DNA of 64,000 bases from Symsagittifera roscoffensis. Its lineage: Eukaryota; Xenacoelomorpha; Acoela; Convolutidae. Positions 1 to 15,200 of this stretch are shown here, one piece after another (position 1 is the stretch's first letter; every line of letters begins with the position of its first letter). The stretch is from assembly GCF_963678635.1 (NCBI RefSeq), contig NC_087068.1:39023649-39087648 (forward strand), given 5' to 3'. Below the pieces are notes generated by a model. It ran no database searches, was not told where the DNA came from, and saw only the letters and a program-made list of their open reading frames with translations. The position numbers and the translations under genes were made by a program.

Positions 1-388
1 TTTGCTAACTTAGTTTTAAAAAAGATGTTTTAATATTTCGAATAAAAGTAGTGTACATTTTGTGACAAACTTGCCTTTTTAGTCTTTGTTTTGTTTTGGT
101 GCTAAGAAGCTTAACACGAGTTCTTTTAGTTTTTTTTCGGCTATCCGGAAATGCTGCTCTTTAAGGACGCATTATTACAGCTACTGTTACAAATTCTGAA
201 CAAATTGCACAGCAAAAACTTCTAATTCGTTTGAGCATGAATAAACTTTTGATTAGGTTCAATAAATCAAATCTTGCGTTAATCAGGACACAACAATGGT
301 CCTCTGTAAATAGTTAAGCATAGCTCGAACATTGGTCTGTTCCTTTGTGACTTAAAGGCCGTAACTTCAAAAAGTAAGACTAGTTCAC
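1..388 (-). other. Intron 20 of SORL1-like gene, partial
   Basis: AT-rich intron sequence from the edge to the exon 20 donor. I see no exon, repeat or RNA gene in it. Confidence 0.6.
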
Positions 389-605
389 CTGAAATTGTGG
401 ATCGCATTTATCTGCACACTGCTTCTCGTCGGATCCATCGTCGCAATCGTCGTTCCCATCGCACTTCCACTGATCTGGGATGCACTTCCGGTCCCGGTCA
501 CATTTGAACCCACCCGCTGTGCACTCTTCCATGTTGTCCGAATGGAGAGTGATGACGCAATTGTCTTCGTCAGAGTGGTCGTTGCAGTCTTGATCACGGT
601 CACAT
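389..605 (-). CDS. SORL1: SORL1-like exon 20: LDLR class A repeats 3-5
   Basis: 217 nt between acceptor TTTCAG and donor GTGAAC. It completes repeat 3, holds repeat 4 ([16 protein letters not shown]) and starts repeat 5. It is the last exon visible; the gene continues left of position 1. Confidence 0.9.
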
Positions 606-3600
606 CTGAAAGAAAAACGAGAACTTTTACAATTTGTCCAAAATCACTTCGAAAAAATTCACTTCTTAGAGGTTTTCCAAAATCACTTTAAACTATAAGA
701 ATAAAAAAACACAATAACTTGTAACAGAATTAACAGAATTGGATAAAAGTTTCTGTTTCATATTCAGCTGGTGTCTCAAACCATTATGTTGGTGGGGAAG
801 TAACATCGACAAATTGACCTTTTAAAAAACTATTTAAGAACACAGCCAATCGAAGATTGGAAAAGAGTAATGAACGCAATACATAAAAAAACACTGATTT
901 TCTTGAAAAAATCTCACCTTTCGAATTTCAAAGAAAAATGTAGATGCTCTTTTAGCTCTTTGAATTTCTAGAACAATCTATGATTGGTGCTTTTTTGATA
1001 ACAAAAGCCCAACTCGAGAAACCTGGATCAATAGGTAAAGATTTTATTCCGCTGGAAATCTAAAAATTAAATTCCGCTTTCGAAACTAGAAATCGTTCGG
1101 TTTTTTTCGCACCATTTCCACGTTCGTATTTGGATAATGCTATTTACGTCACTTTCACCAGAAGAATTTCAATTGAACTCAAAAAGTGCATTATACCTAT
1201 GTGCATCAATATTTTAAGACTTTTGCTGAATGAAAAACAAACAAAAAAATCAGCAAGACCTATTTAAGAGTCTTCAGTATGTTCATTACTCCTAAACAGA
1301 AACATGACGACAGAGCGTGTTCTATACTTTTTACACAGAGGCGAATTTTCACTTCGCATACACAAGCAAAAATATGACCGATAACGCTACTATGAAAAAC
1401 TAAATGAGTAAAACTTTGAGTCTACAAAATTTCTTAAGTGACGTACGCCAATTGTGACGCATTAGCAGTACCAGTCAATTTTGAAAAAAAGACAATTTAC
1501 CAACTAACAGGCCTCAATTTATAGAGCAGTCTATGGAGCAGTGATAACATGAAAAATTTAAATATAATAAAACAAAAACAATTTTTTTTATTTGAGATTT
1601 TGTGAAAATCATCCCGCCACACGCCATATTAAGTACAAAGTGATAAATTTCGCTCCTAGTAGCAAATCAAATATGGCAAATGAGCTTCCTTCAGCCAATT
1701 TGAAACGATTTCTTTGACGGATTAAAACTCCCCTTACGCGTTAATAGCGCGAAATATATCGTGCGTTAATTTTCCCAAATTGGCCAAAATAGCAATTTTT
1801 AAACCCCCATAACTTAACGAAAAAAGACCACAGGTGAATTATCCTTCCAAATTTAAGCTCACTTTTTGAATGATATAAAAACATTCCGTAAAAATGGCTA
1901 GTTAAAAAGTCGAAATTTGTCTGACGAAAAAAAACCACCCCGAGCACAAATATTCTGTTACTTTTGTTAAGAAAGTCGGAACAATAATAGTCTGTATTAT
2001 AATCCATAGCATTGGCTTTACTTAATAGTTGGTTATTGATCAAAATGAACAATTTCGAAATGAACACATTTTAACGCAATATTTGCGACTTAAGTTGGAA
2101 AAAAGATAGTTCATACTATAACACAAGCATTGCTTGTGTAATAAGGGGCTATTAAGTTGAAATATTTGTAGCTCATTCTAGTGACTCAATGCATACTCAC
2201 CTCCAATCAGATGGAATACACTTCTGAGTATTGCACTGGAACTGACCCTCGGCACATGCTGGGTATTGACACTCTTCCTCGTCCGACTCGTCTCGCTCGC
2301 TGCCCTTCTCGCCACAGTCAAAGTCAAAGTCACATCTCCAAATGTTAGGGATACACTTCTTGGTCAGTTTGCACTCGAACTCGTAGTTTTGACATTGCTG
2401 AAATTGGGCAAGAAACTGTTCAACATACGCTTCAATTTTCCGGTATCGCATTATGAGCGTTTTATGAGGATAATGAGGGTCTACCCACTTAAACTATATT
2501 CAGGAATAATATGATTTATTCTCAAATAATTTGATAACATAGCAGAATAGCACTCACAAAGACGGAATGGCGGGAAAAAATTTATATTTTTTTCAAGAAA
2601 AAAAACAGTGCGAAGCTCTGCTTCGGAAGAACAAGCAAGAAAACAGCAAAACACGGTCAAAACGTCAAAAAATGGCTTCTTTCTGAAGTCAAGACTAATT
2701 TCTACAAATTAGGTCGTAGACGCATATGCAGGGAAGAATTTCACAACCTGAATTTCACAAGAATTTCACAAAAACTGTCAAAAGTAAAAAAAAATCTTTA
2801 TCTTCTAAAATTGGAACAGGCGCTGATGCAGGGAAAATTCCCATGACCAATTCTTTTCATTAATCCCAGATTTGGGGGGGGGGGGGATTTTTGACACAAG
2901 CGAAAAAAGGGGAAAGGTAGCTCTAAAAAGCGAAATAAGAAATAGTAGAAATAAGAAAAAGTAGAAGCAAGCCTCGAATTGGTAGTACTTTTGCTATGTG
3001 TCGGATTCGAACCTGCCAATTCGAGACTTTGAGCCTCACGTTCTTCCCTCTCAACCACAGACGCTTAACGATTGGCAAGCACTAGCGAAAACGCAACAAA
3101 AATGCAGCTCTTTAAAGTGGAATTAAAAGACTAGAAATAAGCATCGAATTAGTAACAATTCTGCAACGTGTCGGATACGATCCTGCGATCTAAAGATTAA
3201 GAGTCTCATGCGCTTACCACTTAGCCACGGACGCTCTAGCAATACTATCACAAATAAAGCAGAGAACAGATGCTTTGAAAATTCCAATGTTACAGATGGT
3301 GATTATAGCAAAAGTCTCACAAAATGTCTCACAGAGTCATGCTTATACACTGAGTTCGCTAGTGTAAAATGATCAAAACGTCAAAAATGGCTTATTGAGA
3401 CACTATTTTTTATGAACACGTATGGGATGTTCTTTTGATTAAACTTTCTTCTCAGATTCGACTAGCGGAGTATGCTGGTACGTATAATAAATAGCGTATG
3501 TCCGACTTTGTAAATCGGTACTAATCAGCAAAACTTTTCCAAAGCGTCAAATAGTAAATTGAAAAATAAGAAATCAAATCCAATAGATTTTCACATTACC

Positions 3601-6198
3601 TGTTTTTATCAAACGCGAATTGTCACTAGCCACTAATAAAACAGCATCAGATGCTATTAAATTGCCAATGATTGGATATATGAATTTTTACGCAAACTCT
3701 AAACAACTTTAAAACGATTGATCTTTAAATGCTATTAGAAGCCGCAAATTATGTCTCAAACTCAGCTTCTCCTTGCGATGTGCTATCCACATCCCAGGTA
3801 AAAAAAAACTGATGAGCAGCTGGCAACAAGTGCCACTCAGCAGGATAAAATAATCCTTAAAAGAGAGCGAGTATCCTGACTGCTTCAAAGCTGTAGTAAA
3901 AACAAAAATTAAAAAAAGAAAATGCTGATCCGGAAAAATTGGCATCATACAGACCTCTCTCAAATCTTTTATACTTTGATAAGTTGATCGAAAGACTACT
4001 TTTTCAACAGCTGATAGAATACGTAGAAACGAATAACCTTATTGATAAACGGCAATCGGCCTACAAAGAATTCTTCTCCACGGAAACTGCCCTGCTTAGC
4101 ACGTCATCAAGTTTTCTGCCACAACTCGATAATAATCACACCACTCTTGTCATTGAACTTGACCTATCCGCAGCCTTTGATACGTTAAATCATAAGGTTC
4201 TTATGCATGTATTGAAGAATTCGATGGCAGTAGACATCAACCCATAAAATTAATTCAATCCTATTTGAACGGCAGGGACAGAGATTGAAAATAAACGATT
4301 CATATTCAGATTTTCTTCCAATAACGACTGAAGATCCACAGGGTTCTTTTGGGCCCACTCATATTCTCAATTCATGATTGTCAAAAAACCACCAAAAAAC
4401 TTGAATCTATTGTTCCCGAATTTAGAGTAAAGGGATATACTTTTAATTTTAAATTGAAAAGTAAAACGCTTGGGTTTACGCTTGACTCGTTTACGCTAAC
4501 TGTGGTGTTCAGAAAATTGCAGTTATGACGGGCACAAACAAATTGTGTAATAAAAGAAGTCGACGAATCATGGCGGAAGGGGCCGTAGTCGAAAAAATGC
4601 AGCTATCTAAATTATGGTTTCAAAATTGCTTTGTTTCCTTGATTGGCAGAAAATGTCACACCCGAACAATAAGAAGATTAAATGAATGTTATAAACGTCT
4701 AGCATGAGACTACAACATCCCCTTAAAAGTTTAGATACAGAAGACCTGTATCATCAGATGGTCTGCATCCAGACATCTCATCAATGAGACAGCTAGACCG
4801 AGATTTTCAAAATGTCCAGCATATAGTTCTCTTCTGCTTGCTGTGCTTTGAATATGGTCGCATGAGATCTCTTCGAGCACAAAATTGATTGATTATTTTA
4901 AAGATAATTCATCACAAAGTCATTGAAAACTTGTTTTTAATATGTTTTTTATCGACTTTTTGAGCGTACTCTACTTCCATTTTTTTTGTTCATCGCCATT
5001 CTTTTGTTCGCTGTTACCTGCTGAAGTTAGTAAAAGATGGAGGCCTAAGATCTCTTTTCCTGCCTAAATTTGTGTTTTATTCGCTTTCTGGATTATAAGT
5101 GTCATATGGTCATTTTCACCCGGGTTATCGAATTTTTGTTATCGATCAGCAAAGTTGATTAAAAACCTTTACTTGTTCAACTCCTTCGGTTTTGGAAAGA
5201 CAAAATGATGGCTTAAGGTTTTTTGCTTTCTCTTCGTCTAGTCCTGTGTTAAATTCTGCACCCATGGTCGCTTTAGGCCTGTTAGAAAATCATCACTGCG
5301 AATATTCGAGAAACAAATGGATTTCGGCTCCGAAAATTAGAAAAAATAGGAAAAATTAGAGAAAATCACCCACGTCGTCGAATACCAGAATATGGCGTTA
5401 AGCAAACTGATGATGATGATGATGAAATTCAAGAAAACTGAAAAAATGGCTGATTTTATTTGATACACTAACGAGAAAAAATATATTGTCTCAGGGCTCT
5501 TTGAAGTTTAAGAATCTCTCGTGGATTTATTCGTGTGATAAACCTAACCCCTAAATGAGAAAACCGAATATTTCTGTATGTGATTTATCTGAATGTATGT
5601 ATTATGTAGACTGTATGTATTTTTCACACTTACTAACCTAAACACACTTCGAAATCGAAATTTTTTGCGCAATTTGCACTTTAGTTAGAGCGCGAATTTG
5701 AGCATCAACCCTAAAAATATCACGACCAAAATAAACGTCCTCATTTTGTTCATTGACACTTAGAAGACTAAAAAAAATAATGAAAAAACAATTCAGCTCG
5801 TTCATTTAGACCAAAAAAAAATGAAATCCTAGATTCAATTAGCCTATTATCAAATCAACCTAATGAACAAATCTTATTGAGCTATCAAACATTGCATGCA
5901 GAGACAAATTTAAATTAGTAAAAAAAGATTCGAAAATGAAGCGGTTAGAACAAACCAAAACTTCGCGGACAAACCATTGTCTTTGAAAGAAAGAAAGAAT
6001 ATGTTTTTCCTTTTATAAACAATATATCAGCATAATTAAATTTACCACATTTAAAGCAGGAACGGATAGACAACGGGACCTGTTGGTCCACTAAAAGTCT
6101 ACCCTTTTATTCAAATTAAACATCTCTAATGAAACAAATCAAATTAAACAATACGAGCAAATATATTTTTATTTAAATACAAAAGCTACAGCTCGTGA

Positions 6199-6229
<31 letters not shown>

Positions 6230-9200
6230 TTTATAAATTTATGTTGACATTAACTAACTATTGAATTAGTACCAAACTTAACAATACTTCCGGGGCGCTG
6301 TAATATTATATGTATATATTTTTTTTTTTTCCAAGTTTTTCAAAAAAAAAAATTTAACCAGACTAACCGGCTTCATTACATCTGCCAATCAAATTTGTAT
6401 ATCGAACCTTGTAAAAAGTCCATGTTATAGCTTTTCTGGTAAAAAGTCGGTCTGGTTAAAGGTGAGTCACCGCTTTATTGACACTTCTTACCTTTTCTAT
6501 TTATGCATGAGGTAAAACAACAACGCATTACCAGCCATTCAAGAGTAGATACGTGTCTTTAAAAGGAAATAAACAAAAATGTAGCCACGCGTAACACGCT
6601 TCTCGATAAACGCAGAGAAAAAGTAGAAAAGTAAATTAAAATATCTAATTAGAAACTTAGCTTCTCACCAGTTGCATTGAAGTTCAAACCTAATCGTTCA
6701 AACTTAGACGACAAAAACTGAGACGAAACCCACTAAGTCCAAAAAAATCCACTAAGTCAAAAATCTAGAATGCTTGTCTCGATTTGTCTAGTATAAAATG
6801 CATTTTAAAAAAACAACTTAAATTAGGAGCGCAAAAAATAAAAGCGGTTGCAAAACCGAAAATATTTGCGCTGACACTTGTTGAGCTGATATTTTTTTAT
6901 GATAACGCTTAAAAACGAAAAAAAAAAACGTTCCCGAACATACAAACGAAAAGAAAAATCAAAAACAATTGTTGAGAGAACGAAATCAGTAAACATAGCC
7001 GATCGTAGACTGGAAAAGAGTAATGAACTCAAGTAAACAATAAAAAACACTGGTTTTGTTGAAAAAATCTCACTTTCGAATTTCAATGAAAAAATAAATG
7101 CCCTTTAAACTCTATTTCTAGAACAAATTATGATTGTCACTTCTTAATAACATTAACCCAACTAGAGAAAAAAAGATCAATGGGTGAAGCTTTTATTAAA
7201 TTCCACTTTCGAAACTAGAAATCGTTCACGTTTTTCGCGCCATTTCCACGTTCGTATTTGGCGAGTGCTATTTACGTCACTTTCAGCAGATGAATTTCAA
7301 TTGAATGCAAAAAGTGCATATATACTTAAGTGCATTCATAATTGAATCAATATGTATGACAGCACATTTTAAGACTTTTTATTAGAGCACATTTTTACAG
7401 CACATTTATTAGAGCATTTTAAGACTTTTTCTTAAAAAAATCATAAAGATCTACATAAGTGTCATCACTACGTTCATTACTCTCAAAAATCTTCACGATG
7501 GAAAATTTCAGAGAACCGGTTGTACATTTTTCGGCGCTAGCACTTTGATTGCTGAAAAGCATAAATTGTTCTTCTTTCGACAAAAGAAGTTGAATAAAAT
7601 AACAGAATGCAAAGAACTTTAAGAGCAGGCGATTGGAAATTTTTTGCCGAAAAACAATAAAAAAAAATCACAATAACTCTTCCTTTAAATTTCCGTTGTT
7701 CCGCCGTGAAATCACAAACTTAATCCTTTATTGAAAGTGACGCTATTTCTGACTGACATCATTTACACTTGGCAGTCATCTTCAATTGAATTCAATTAAG
7801 TAGTCATGCTCATTTTCAATTGAAAGCAATATTTTCATTCGTGAGCTTGAAAGTTGAATTATAAATAAAAATTCACGAAGTCAGAAATTGGTGCAAGTCA
7901 ACTAGAGGCTCAGCTAAAGCTGGAGGTACCTGTTTGATAATTGTTGAATTTGTTGTACTGATGCGGAATTAAGTAGGTAATTTCAAAAATTGGGCTTCTT
8001 TTTGTGATTTTGGAAATTTCCCCGGATTTAATTTTTTGTCAAAATTTTACGGCAGAGCATCTTAAGTATGGAGGTTTTCCACAACATGTTGCCTCGATTA
8101 AACCCTTGATATCAGATTGAGTTGTTTTCGAGAAGCCAAAGTTTCAAAAAACGGACAAGAAATCAAAACATTGACTTTTCTGATGGCCATAATTTGTGTT
8201 AAAAATTTTGGACAGAAACGCTCACACAGGGTAGTTCGCTCAACCCTATCTCTTTTAAACCCAAAATCGCATATTTGGCATGTTAGTTTTCAAGTCAAGT
8301 TAAAAAACTGCATAACACGTTCAAAAAACATTAAAAAAACATTTCCGAGGGTCAGAACTTTGTGTAAAAAAACGTGGACTTAACTGTTTATGCAAGGGAG
8401 CCTCTCACAACCTTTTCTTCCCATTGAAACCAAAACCTCTGATTTGGGTGGGCAGTTTTTGAGAAAAGTCGAAAAGTTTCAAAAAAAAAACGATCAAGAA
8501 ATCCAAAATTTGACTTTTCCGAGGGTCATTACTTTCGTGTAAAAAAAAAAAATTGGGCGTCGCTGCTTATGCAGGTGAGCTTCCCACAACCTGCTCTACC
8601 CATTGAATTCAAAATCTCAGATTTGGGAGGGTCGTTTCTGAGAAAATGTCAAAATTCCAAAAATTTAAGTCAAAAACTCCCCACACACTTTTTCGAAGGC
8701 TGTAGAAAGTGGGGCAAGGTAAAAAGAGCCTAGAAAATTACGCAAGCACACAGGACTTCCCATTGGTACCATTAAAAAAAATCGATAGTAGTTTTTGAGA
8801 AAAACTGAATTTTTTGAAAGTGAGAAAATGTTCCAAAGGGTCTCAAAAAAAACCCGATCCCATACACTTTCATAATACCAGTTTTTATCAAACAGGATTT
8901 AAGAAAGATGCGACTGACGAAAGAACACTAACTTCATTCAGTATCACATATGGGTATGAAAAATTAGTTCGAACTATGAGCTTTATATGACAACACTCAT
9001 GTATTACCACATCATATGTAAAAGCGAACAGCTACAAATGACAGTCACAAACCTCAGAGTCCTAAACAAAATCAATCATCAGTTATATCAGATCACAATT
9101 CTGCAATCAATTTTATAAGGCTGCTTGCTAACATAAACTCATTTATCCAATCATACTTAAACTTTATAGGAACAAAATAGTAATGCATTGGAAAACAAGA

Positions 9201-12200
9201 GACGGCTCAAACAAGAACACATTTTAAAACGAAAATTAAGAAATTTCTTATAAACGAAAACAATCAAGACTAATACTGAAAAATTTAAATGCCTCTGATC
9301 ACATTGTGCTTGTATTTTTTCGGATCTCTTCAAATTTTCACTCTTATTTATAAATTAGGAATTTTGAAAATTTTATCATTAGGAAACCGGGTCACCCTCA
9401 TTATATTTAAAAACCCTCTGTTATGTATAAATGCGGCGTTTTAAAAATTTCAATATTTTCACACTGGATAGCATTTTTTTAAAGCAACTGAAAGAAAGAA
9501 AAAAAACATTACACGAAATATCTATAATTGGCAATTTTTGATTGAATCGAAGCAATTGGAGAGAACTTGATCGCTAGATAGTTTTCTGATATGAACTAGA
9601 ATTCTAGAACCAAATTAACTTTTGAAATTTCATAGTAAATTTAGCGTGTAATTGAACTAAGAATTAGTTTTTTTAGCAGCTAAACCTTTTAAGCGGCTCT
9701 AGAAGGTTCCCATAATCACTGTGCCGGATCTTTAAAAAATACTAGATCAATTAGAATTTTATATATAATTTGCAAAAAAAAACAAGGATAACCGGTTACT
9801 GTGCACGTAGCACAGAATGTTCCGACCATAGACCTAAAAAATACTTTTTTAAAGTTTTTTCAAGATTAGTGTCCTTTTTTTCTGCGCGGTGTGATAAAAG
9901 GATCTGGACGCAAACTCGAACTTGGGCATATTTGAGTGACATAGTGAAATAGTTCAACTTCAATTTATTACATAGAGCGAATCTGATGCCGAAAAGTTTC
10001 AGTTTTTCTGAGCAAGCAATTACAGCTGAGAAACTTAGAACAATATATTTATGAAATATTTATATCATGAAGCGAATCGCTCCACGAAGAGTGCGAGTTT
10101 TTTTGAGCAAGATATTCAAGCTATGAAGTTATTTTTAGATCATTAGGGTATTTTAGATCATAAAACTTTGAGTTTTTATAAGCAAGATATGAAACTTAGA
10201 AATTCTTCAAGTTATTTTATAAGAGAAATCGGATGGCGAAAATTTTAATTTTTAAAGCACTTCAGGCAAGGAAACTTTGAAGTGTTTTAATTAATTCATG
10301 GAGAGAATCGGAAGTTTTTCTCAAGCAAGATATTCAAGTTATGAAATTTTGAAAAATTTCATGTTGTTTCAGACGAAATCGGTTCGCGTAACATTCAAGC
10401 TATTCTAACCAAGGTATGAAATTTTGAACTTTTTTATTGTAGCCATTCAAGCAATAAAACTTTGATATATTCAAAGTTATTTCATAGACCGAATCGGTTC
10501 GAGAATACTTTATGTTTTTGTAACCAAGCTAATCAAACTATGAAGCTTAGAAATAGTTTATTTTAAGTTATTTCAAGAAAGGAATCGAATGGGGAAAAGT
10601 TTTAGTTTTTCAATTGGAGCCGCTCAACAGATAAAACTTTAAAATATTTCCAACGCCGAATCGGTTCGTTAAAATTTGATTTTTCTAAAGCAAGCCAACC
10701 AAGCTATGAAACTTTGAAATATTTCATGTTAGTTCATAGACTGAATCAATTGGCTCAAAAATCTGAAGCGTCAGTTAGATATTGACAGAAGAATTCTTGA
10801 ACAGTCTAAATTCTAATGTTTTTTTAAATGTTGGGCTCAATGATTGTTGGGCTCTTAACCATGGCGTCTTATGGCAGCTAAAACATGGCATTCACTTTTC
10901 TGCCATTCGTTTTAGATATTAGATTTTTAGATATTAGATATTTAGATATTAGATATCGTATTAGATAAGATAATATAAGATAAAACAAGATAAGATTACA
11001 TTTATTATATAAGATTTATTTAATATATAAGATGCGTCGAAATATCGGACTACAACTTCGACCTCTCTTAGCCGAATTAATTTGTAAGGCTTTTTCCTAA
11101 AAGGAAAGCACAAGACCACCCACCCGACCTTATTAACAATGATCAGTTACATACCTCGTATTGGCACTGTTTCTCGTCCGAGTTGTCCCCGCAGTCGTCG
11201 CTGTGGTCACACTGCCACGTGCGAGGTATACAGACATTATTGTCACAATGGAACATCGAAGCACCACACATCCCTTCAACAAACAATAAAATTTATATTG
11301 ACCTGTTATTTGAATTTGAAAATGAACTTAACTGCACTTGTCAAGTTCAACTGTTTAGACAGAGAGGCCTTTGTCTTTGTGTCCTCAATGAATTACTTTC
11401 ACTTGTGAATCAAAAACATCTCTTGAAAACTGCATGAGACGACCTTCTACGATCAGAGCATTATTGAATCAGAGAAAAGTCAAACAGTCAGAAGTTTAAA
11501 GATCTATACTCGAACACCAAATCCCCCTGCTCAAGCTAAACTAGACAAAAAAGTTCAAAAATATTCACATTAAGAAACAATTTTCGTACTACTTACAATA
11601 CTCGTAATCATCAATTTTTGGGCCTAAATACAAGTAACTGCGTAAAATTTCAGATGCGAATAATAGAAAAACGATACTTCAGACTTGATCTGTGTCTCAA
11701 TTATGTTTTACAACATCACAATAGGTCAGCGAGAATCATCTTGCATACAGTCCAGCAGAGCGTTTTCTATGTAACAGTTGCTTGCTGTTAAAACTCGCAA
11801 AACGGACGAGCTCGTGTTTTCGTTCGTATTTCCTTAAAAAAAAACAAGATTAGATCGAATTTACTTTCTGCGCGTTTTTAGAGTCATCATTTTAAAATAA
11901 GTTCATTTTTATCGCATTTTCATGCAAGGCAAGTTTTTTTGATGAAATCAAACTACATCGCTTTTTCAAGCCGTTTTCAAATCCGTAACCGAAAAAAAGC
12001 TGGACTTGACTTTTATGTGCAATTTGCAGATTAAAGACAATCGTTAAACACAAATACCAAATGTGGAAAGCTTGAAGCGTAGTGATGTAACATGTATCTA
12101 GACGAGCGGAAAGGAGCCAAATGCTTCTAGAATTAAGATAGCTGCATCTCCTGGGGTTCGAGCACTTCTGTGCAATGCGTAGGTGGAACTAAACGGGTTC

Positions 12201-15200
12201 GGGATTTTCGGTCCGGGAAAATACACAACTTTCAGGCAGTTTTCGCGCCTTAGCGTAATCATTATATGGTCATTTTTGTAAAATTCTGCAATCTAACTAC
12301 AAAAAGTGCACACCATGGAAATCGGTTTAACGACCTCTGCTTTACTCAGCAAACGTTATAGCCACGATACAACAGTGGCTTGCTGTTACCTCAACTGCTG
12401 ATTGAGAGTTTGCATATATTGTAACTAAGTTGTTCATATTTTAAAAAAAGCGTGTAACGCTCCTCCGTTGCTTCGAATTTTTTTTAGAAATTATTAAAAA
12501 TATATTCTCTTATATTGGAGAAAAATCTGCAACCTTTGAGTGTAATCTGACAGCAGCCAACAACAGGGTTCGTTATTTCAAATTTTGTTAAGTTTATTTG
12601 TTAGTTTTTTTTTATTCAAATTTTGAAAGACCAGAAATACCAAAATATCTAAATTCGTCGAAAAAAATTAAACTGACAAAAATGTCACAACTTGGATACT
12701 AAAAATATTTGAGCAGTCGCATTTGGAAACAAAATTTGCAACTCTTGAGAGTACTCTCACAGTGCCCAACTACAGGGTTGGGAATTTCAAGTTTAGAGAA
12801 ACTTTTTATATTCAAGTTTTCGAAAAAAAAAATTGGAAAACCTTTAAAACGTCACTTCTAGAAAACTGCAAAAATTTGGGCAGTCATATGTGGAGGAGAG
12901 AATTGCAACCCCCGCGAGTACTCTGACAGCCCCAAATAAAGGGTTGCGCATTTCAAAATTTGACAAAAAAAGTTTTCTGAAAAATTGTTCAGGTTGACGA
13001 ATATTGCCTCCAAATATGACTGCTCAAATATTTGTAATTTTTGAGTAATGACATTTTTTTGCGCTTTTCTCAGAAAATTATCGGAAAACTTTCAGTCATA
13101 TTTGGAGGCAATATTCGTCAACGTGAACACACTCTGACAGCGCCCTCACCCTATTACAAGAAAGGGTGGCTTCGAACTTAATTAAAAAATTAAGAAAAAA
13201 TTAAATTTAAGTCTTCTAAAAATTTACAGATAAAAACATCACATCTAGAAAGTACAAAAAATGTCACATCTCGAAAACAACAAATGTTTGAGTAATCATA
13301 TTTGGAGGAAAGTATCGCAAAGCCTGATAAAACCCGAAAAACCCCCCATTACAACGAGGGGAATTTCAAAACTTGAAAAAAATGTGAATAAAGTTTTCTG
13401 AATTTTTTTTTTAAAATCACGAAAAACATAATATCTGGAAAAGTAAAACGATTTGAATAATCTTAATTGGAGGCGATATTGGAGGCAACCCCCGAAAATT
13501 CTTTCAGTCACAAAATAAAGGGTTGCGAAATTGGGGAAAAAGTACATTTAAATTTTATGAACTTTCTGAAAAAATTACGAAAAAACGTCAAATCGAGGAA
13601 ACTACAAACATTTAAAACGTCATAATTGGAAATGAGATTCGCAACCCATGCTTAACCATGCTGTCAGATAGTACTCTGACAGCCCCCAACTGAGATGTTG
13701 GTAATAACAAAGTTTTACAATTTTTCGAAAAAATCGCAAAACGTCATATCTCTAAAACTTAGAGCAATTGAGCAGTCGCTTTTGGACGCAAGATTTGGAT
13801 CTTGAAACAGCTGAGAGTACCCAACTACAAAATAGGGAATTTCAAATCTTGAACTTTTTAAAATCTAAGTTTTTCTGAAAAATTAAGAAATCATCAAACA
13901 CGTCATATCTCAAAAACTACAAGGATTTGAGCAGTCATATAAAGAGGTTAAATTCGCAATCCCTTGAGGAACCCTGACATTGTGTTGCTTATTTTCAACT
14001 CGGTGAAATAAACACTAGATTCAAACTGGAAAATCGAAAACGAAAATCCTCAGGCATTGCAATATACGATATAGCTTAACCATGCATAAATACGTTATGA
14101 CGTTAACTGTTGCAAAAAACGATTTAAAATGGCAAGATACGTGTCACACGCATTTAAATATAGTATAGATAGATAGATAGATAGATCGATAGATAGATCG
14201 ATAGATAATGTAACACAGAAAGTTTTGGGCCAATAGAGGTCAGTTTTTTTTGTTCTTTTTTTTCGGGCCGAACGTTTTTTAAACAACAAGCACGGACCGG
14301 GTTTGGGCCTCAAAAATTTGACATCCGGTGCCAATTGAGCTTTAACAAATTTTGTGCTAAATCAAACGTTATATTGACCTTGTCTAGTCTAAAATGCAGG
14401 TTTTTGGCTGCAACTTTTAATTTTGCAGTCAATAAATTGGTGAAAAATAAAACCGTATGATCTGCATACAACAATGTCAAACAGAAATTATTCCAACAGA
14501 AAAAAAAACAACCGAATCACAACCATTTTGTAGACTTTTTCATTCTACCCACTACTATCGGTCAGGCAAATTACTCACTCTTTGTTTCACCCAAATGTGG
14601 CTCGCACTTTTTGGTTCCTAATGGAAAATTTTGTTCCCGAACATATTTCAATGATCAACAATTGCCTTACCGATTTTACCAACAACGATTATGATGATAA
14701 ACAGAGTTAAAGAGATCAAATATAGCTAAGAGACAAAAGGAGCAGTGTCAATTTACTCGAAAAAACCAATAAAATTATTAACTTTTCAAAATATCTTTCA
14801 ACTACTGAATTTAGCAGAAAAAATACACCACGTTAAAGTTTTTTAATTTTGCGAATCTCTAATCAGTGAAACTTCCATCATAAAACTAACCCAATAAGGA
14901 AAAACTCGACTAAAAGGTTACTTCTTTAATGTTCTTTTTTGAAACTACAAGTCCTTCACGTTTTGCGCACGTTTTTTTCGCACCATTTGCACTTTTTTTT
15001 TATTGAAATGCGTTTTTTGCTTTCGAATTAGGAAATGATTCTGAATTGAACTTAAAAAAAATAAAGAAGCGATAAATGACTTCGCTCATTAAAACTTGAC
15101 AAAAATGAGCAGCAATACAGGTAGGCATTAATACAAATAAGCTTCTCAAAGGCATGGAGTCAGGGAAAAAACATTCCCATTGCATAGATTTAATCTACAG

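Noticed and set aside
3166-3235. Functional tRNA-Lys gene
   Set aside because: The B box is mutated, the acceptor stem does not pair, and similar diverged copies occur nearby, as expected for a SINE.
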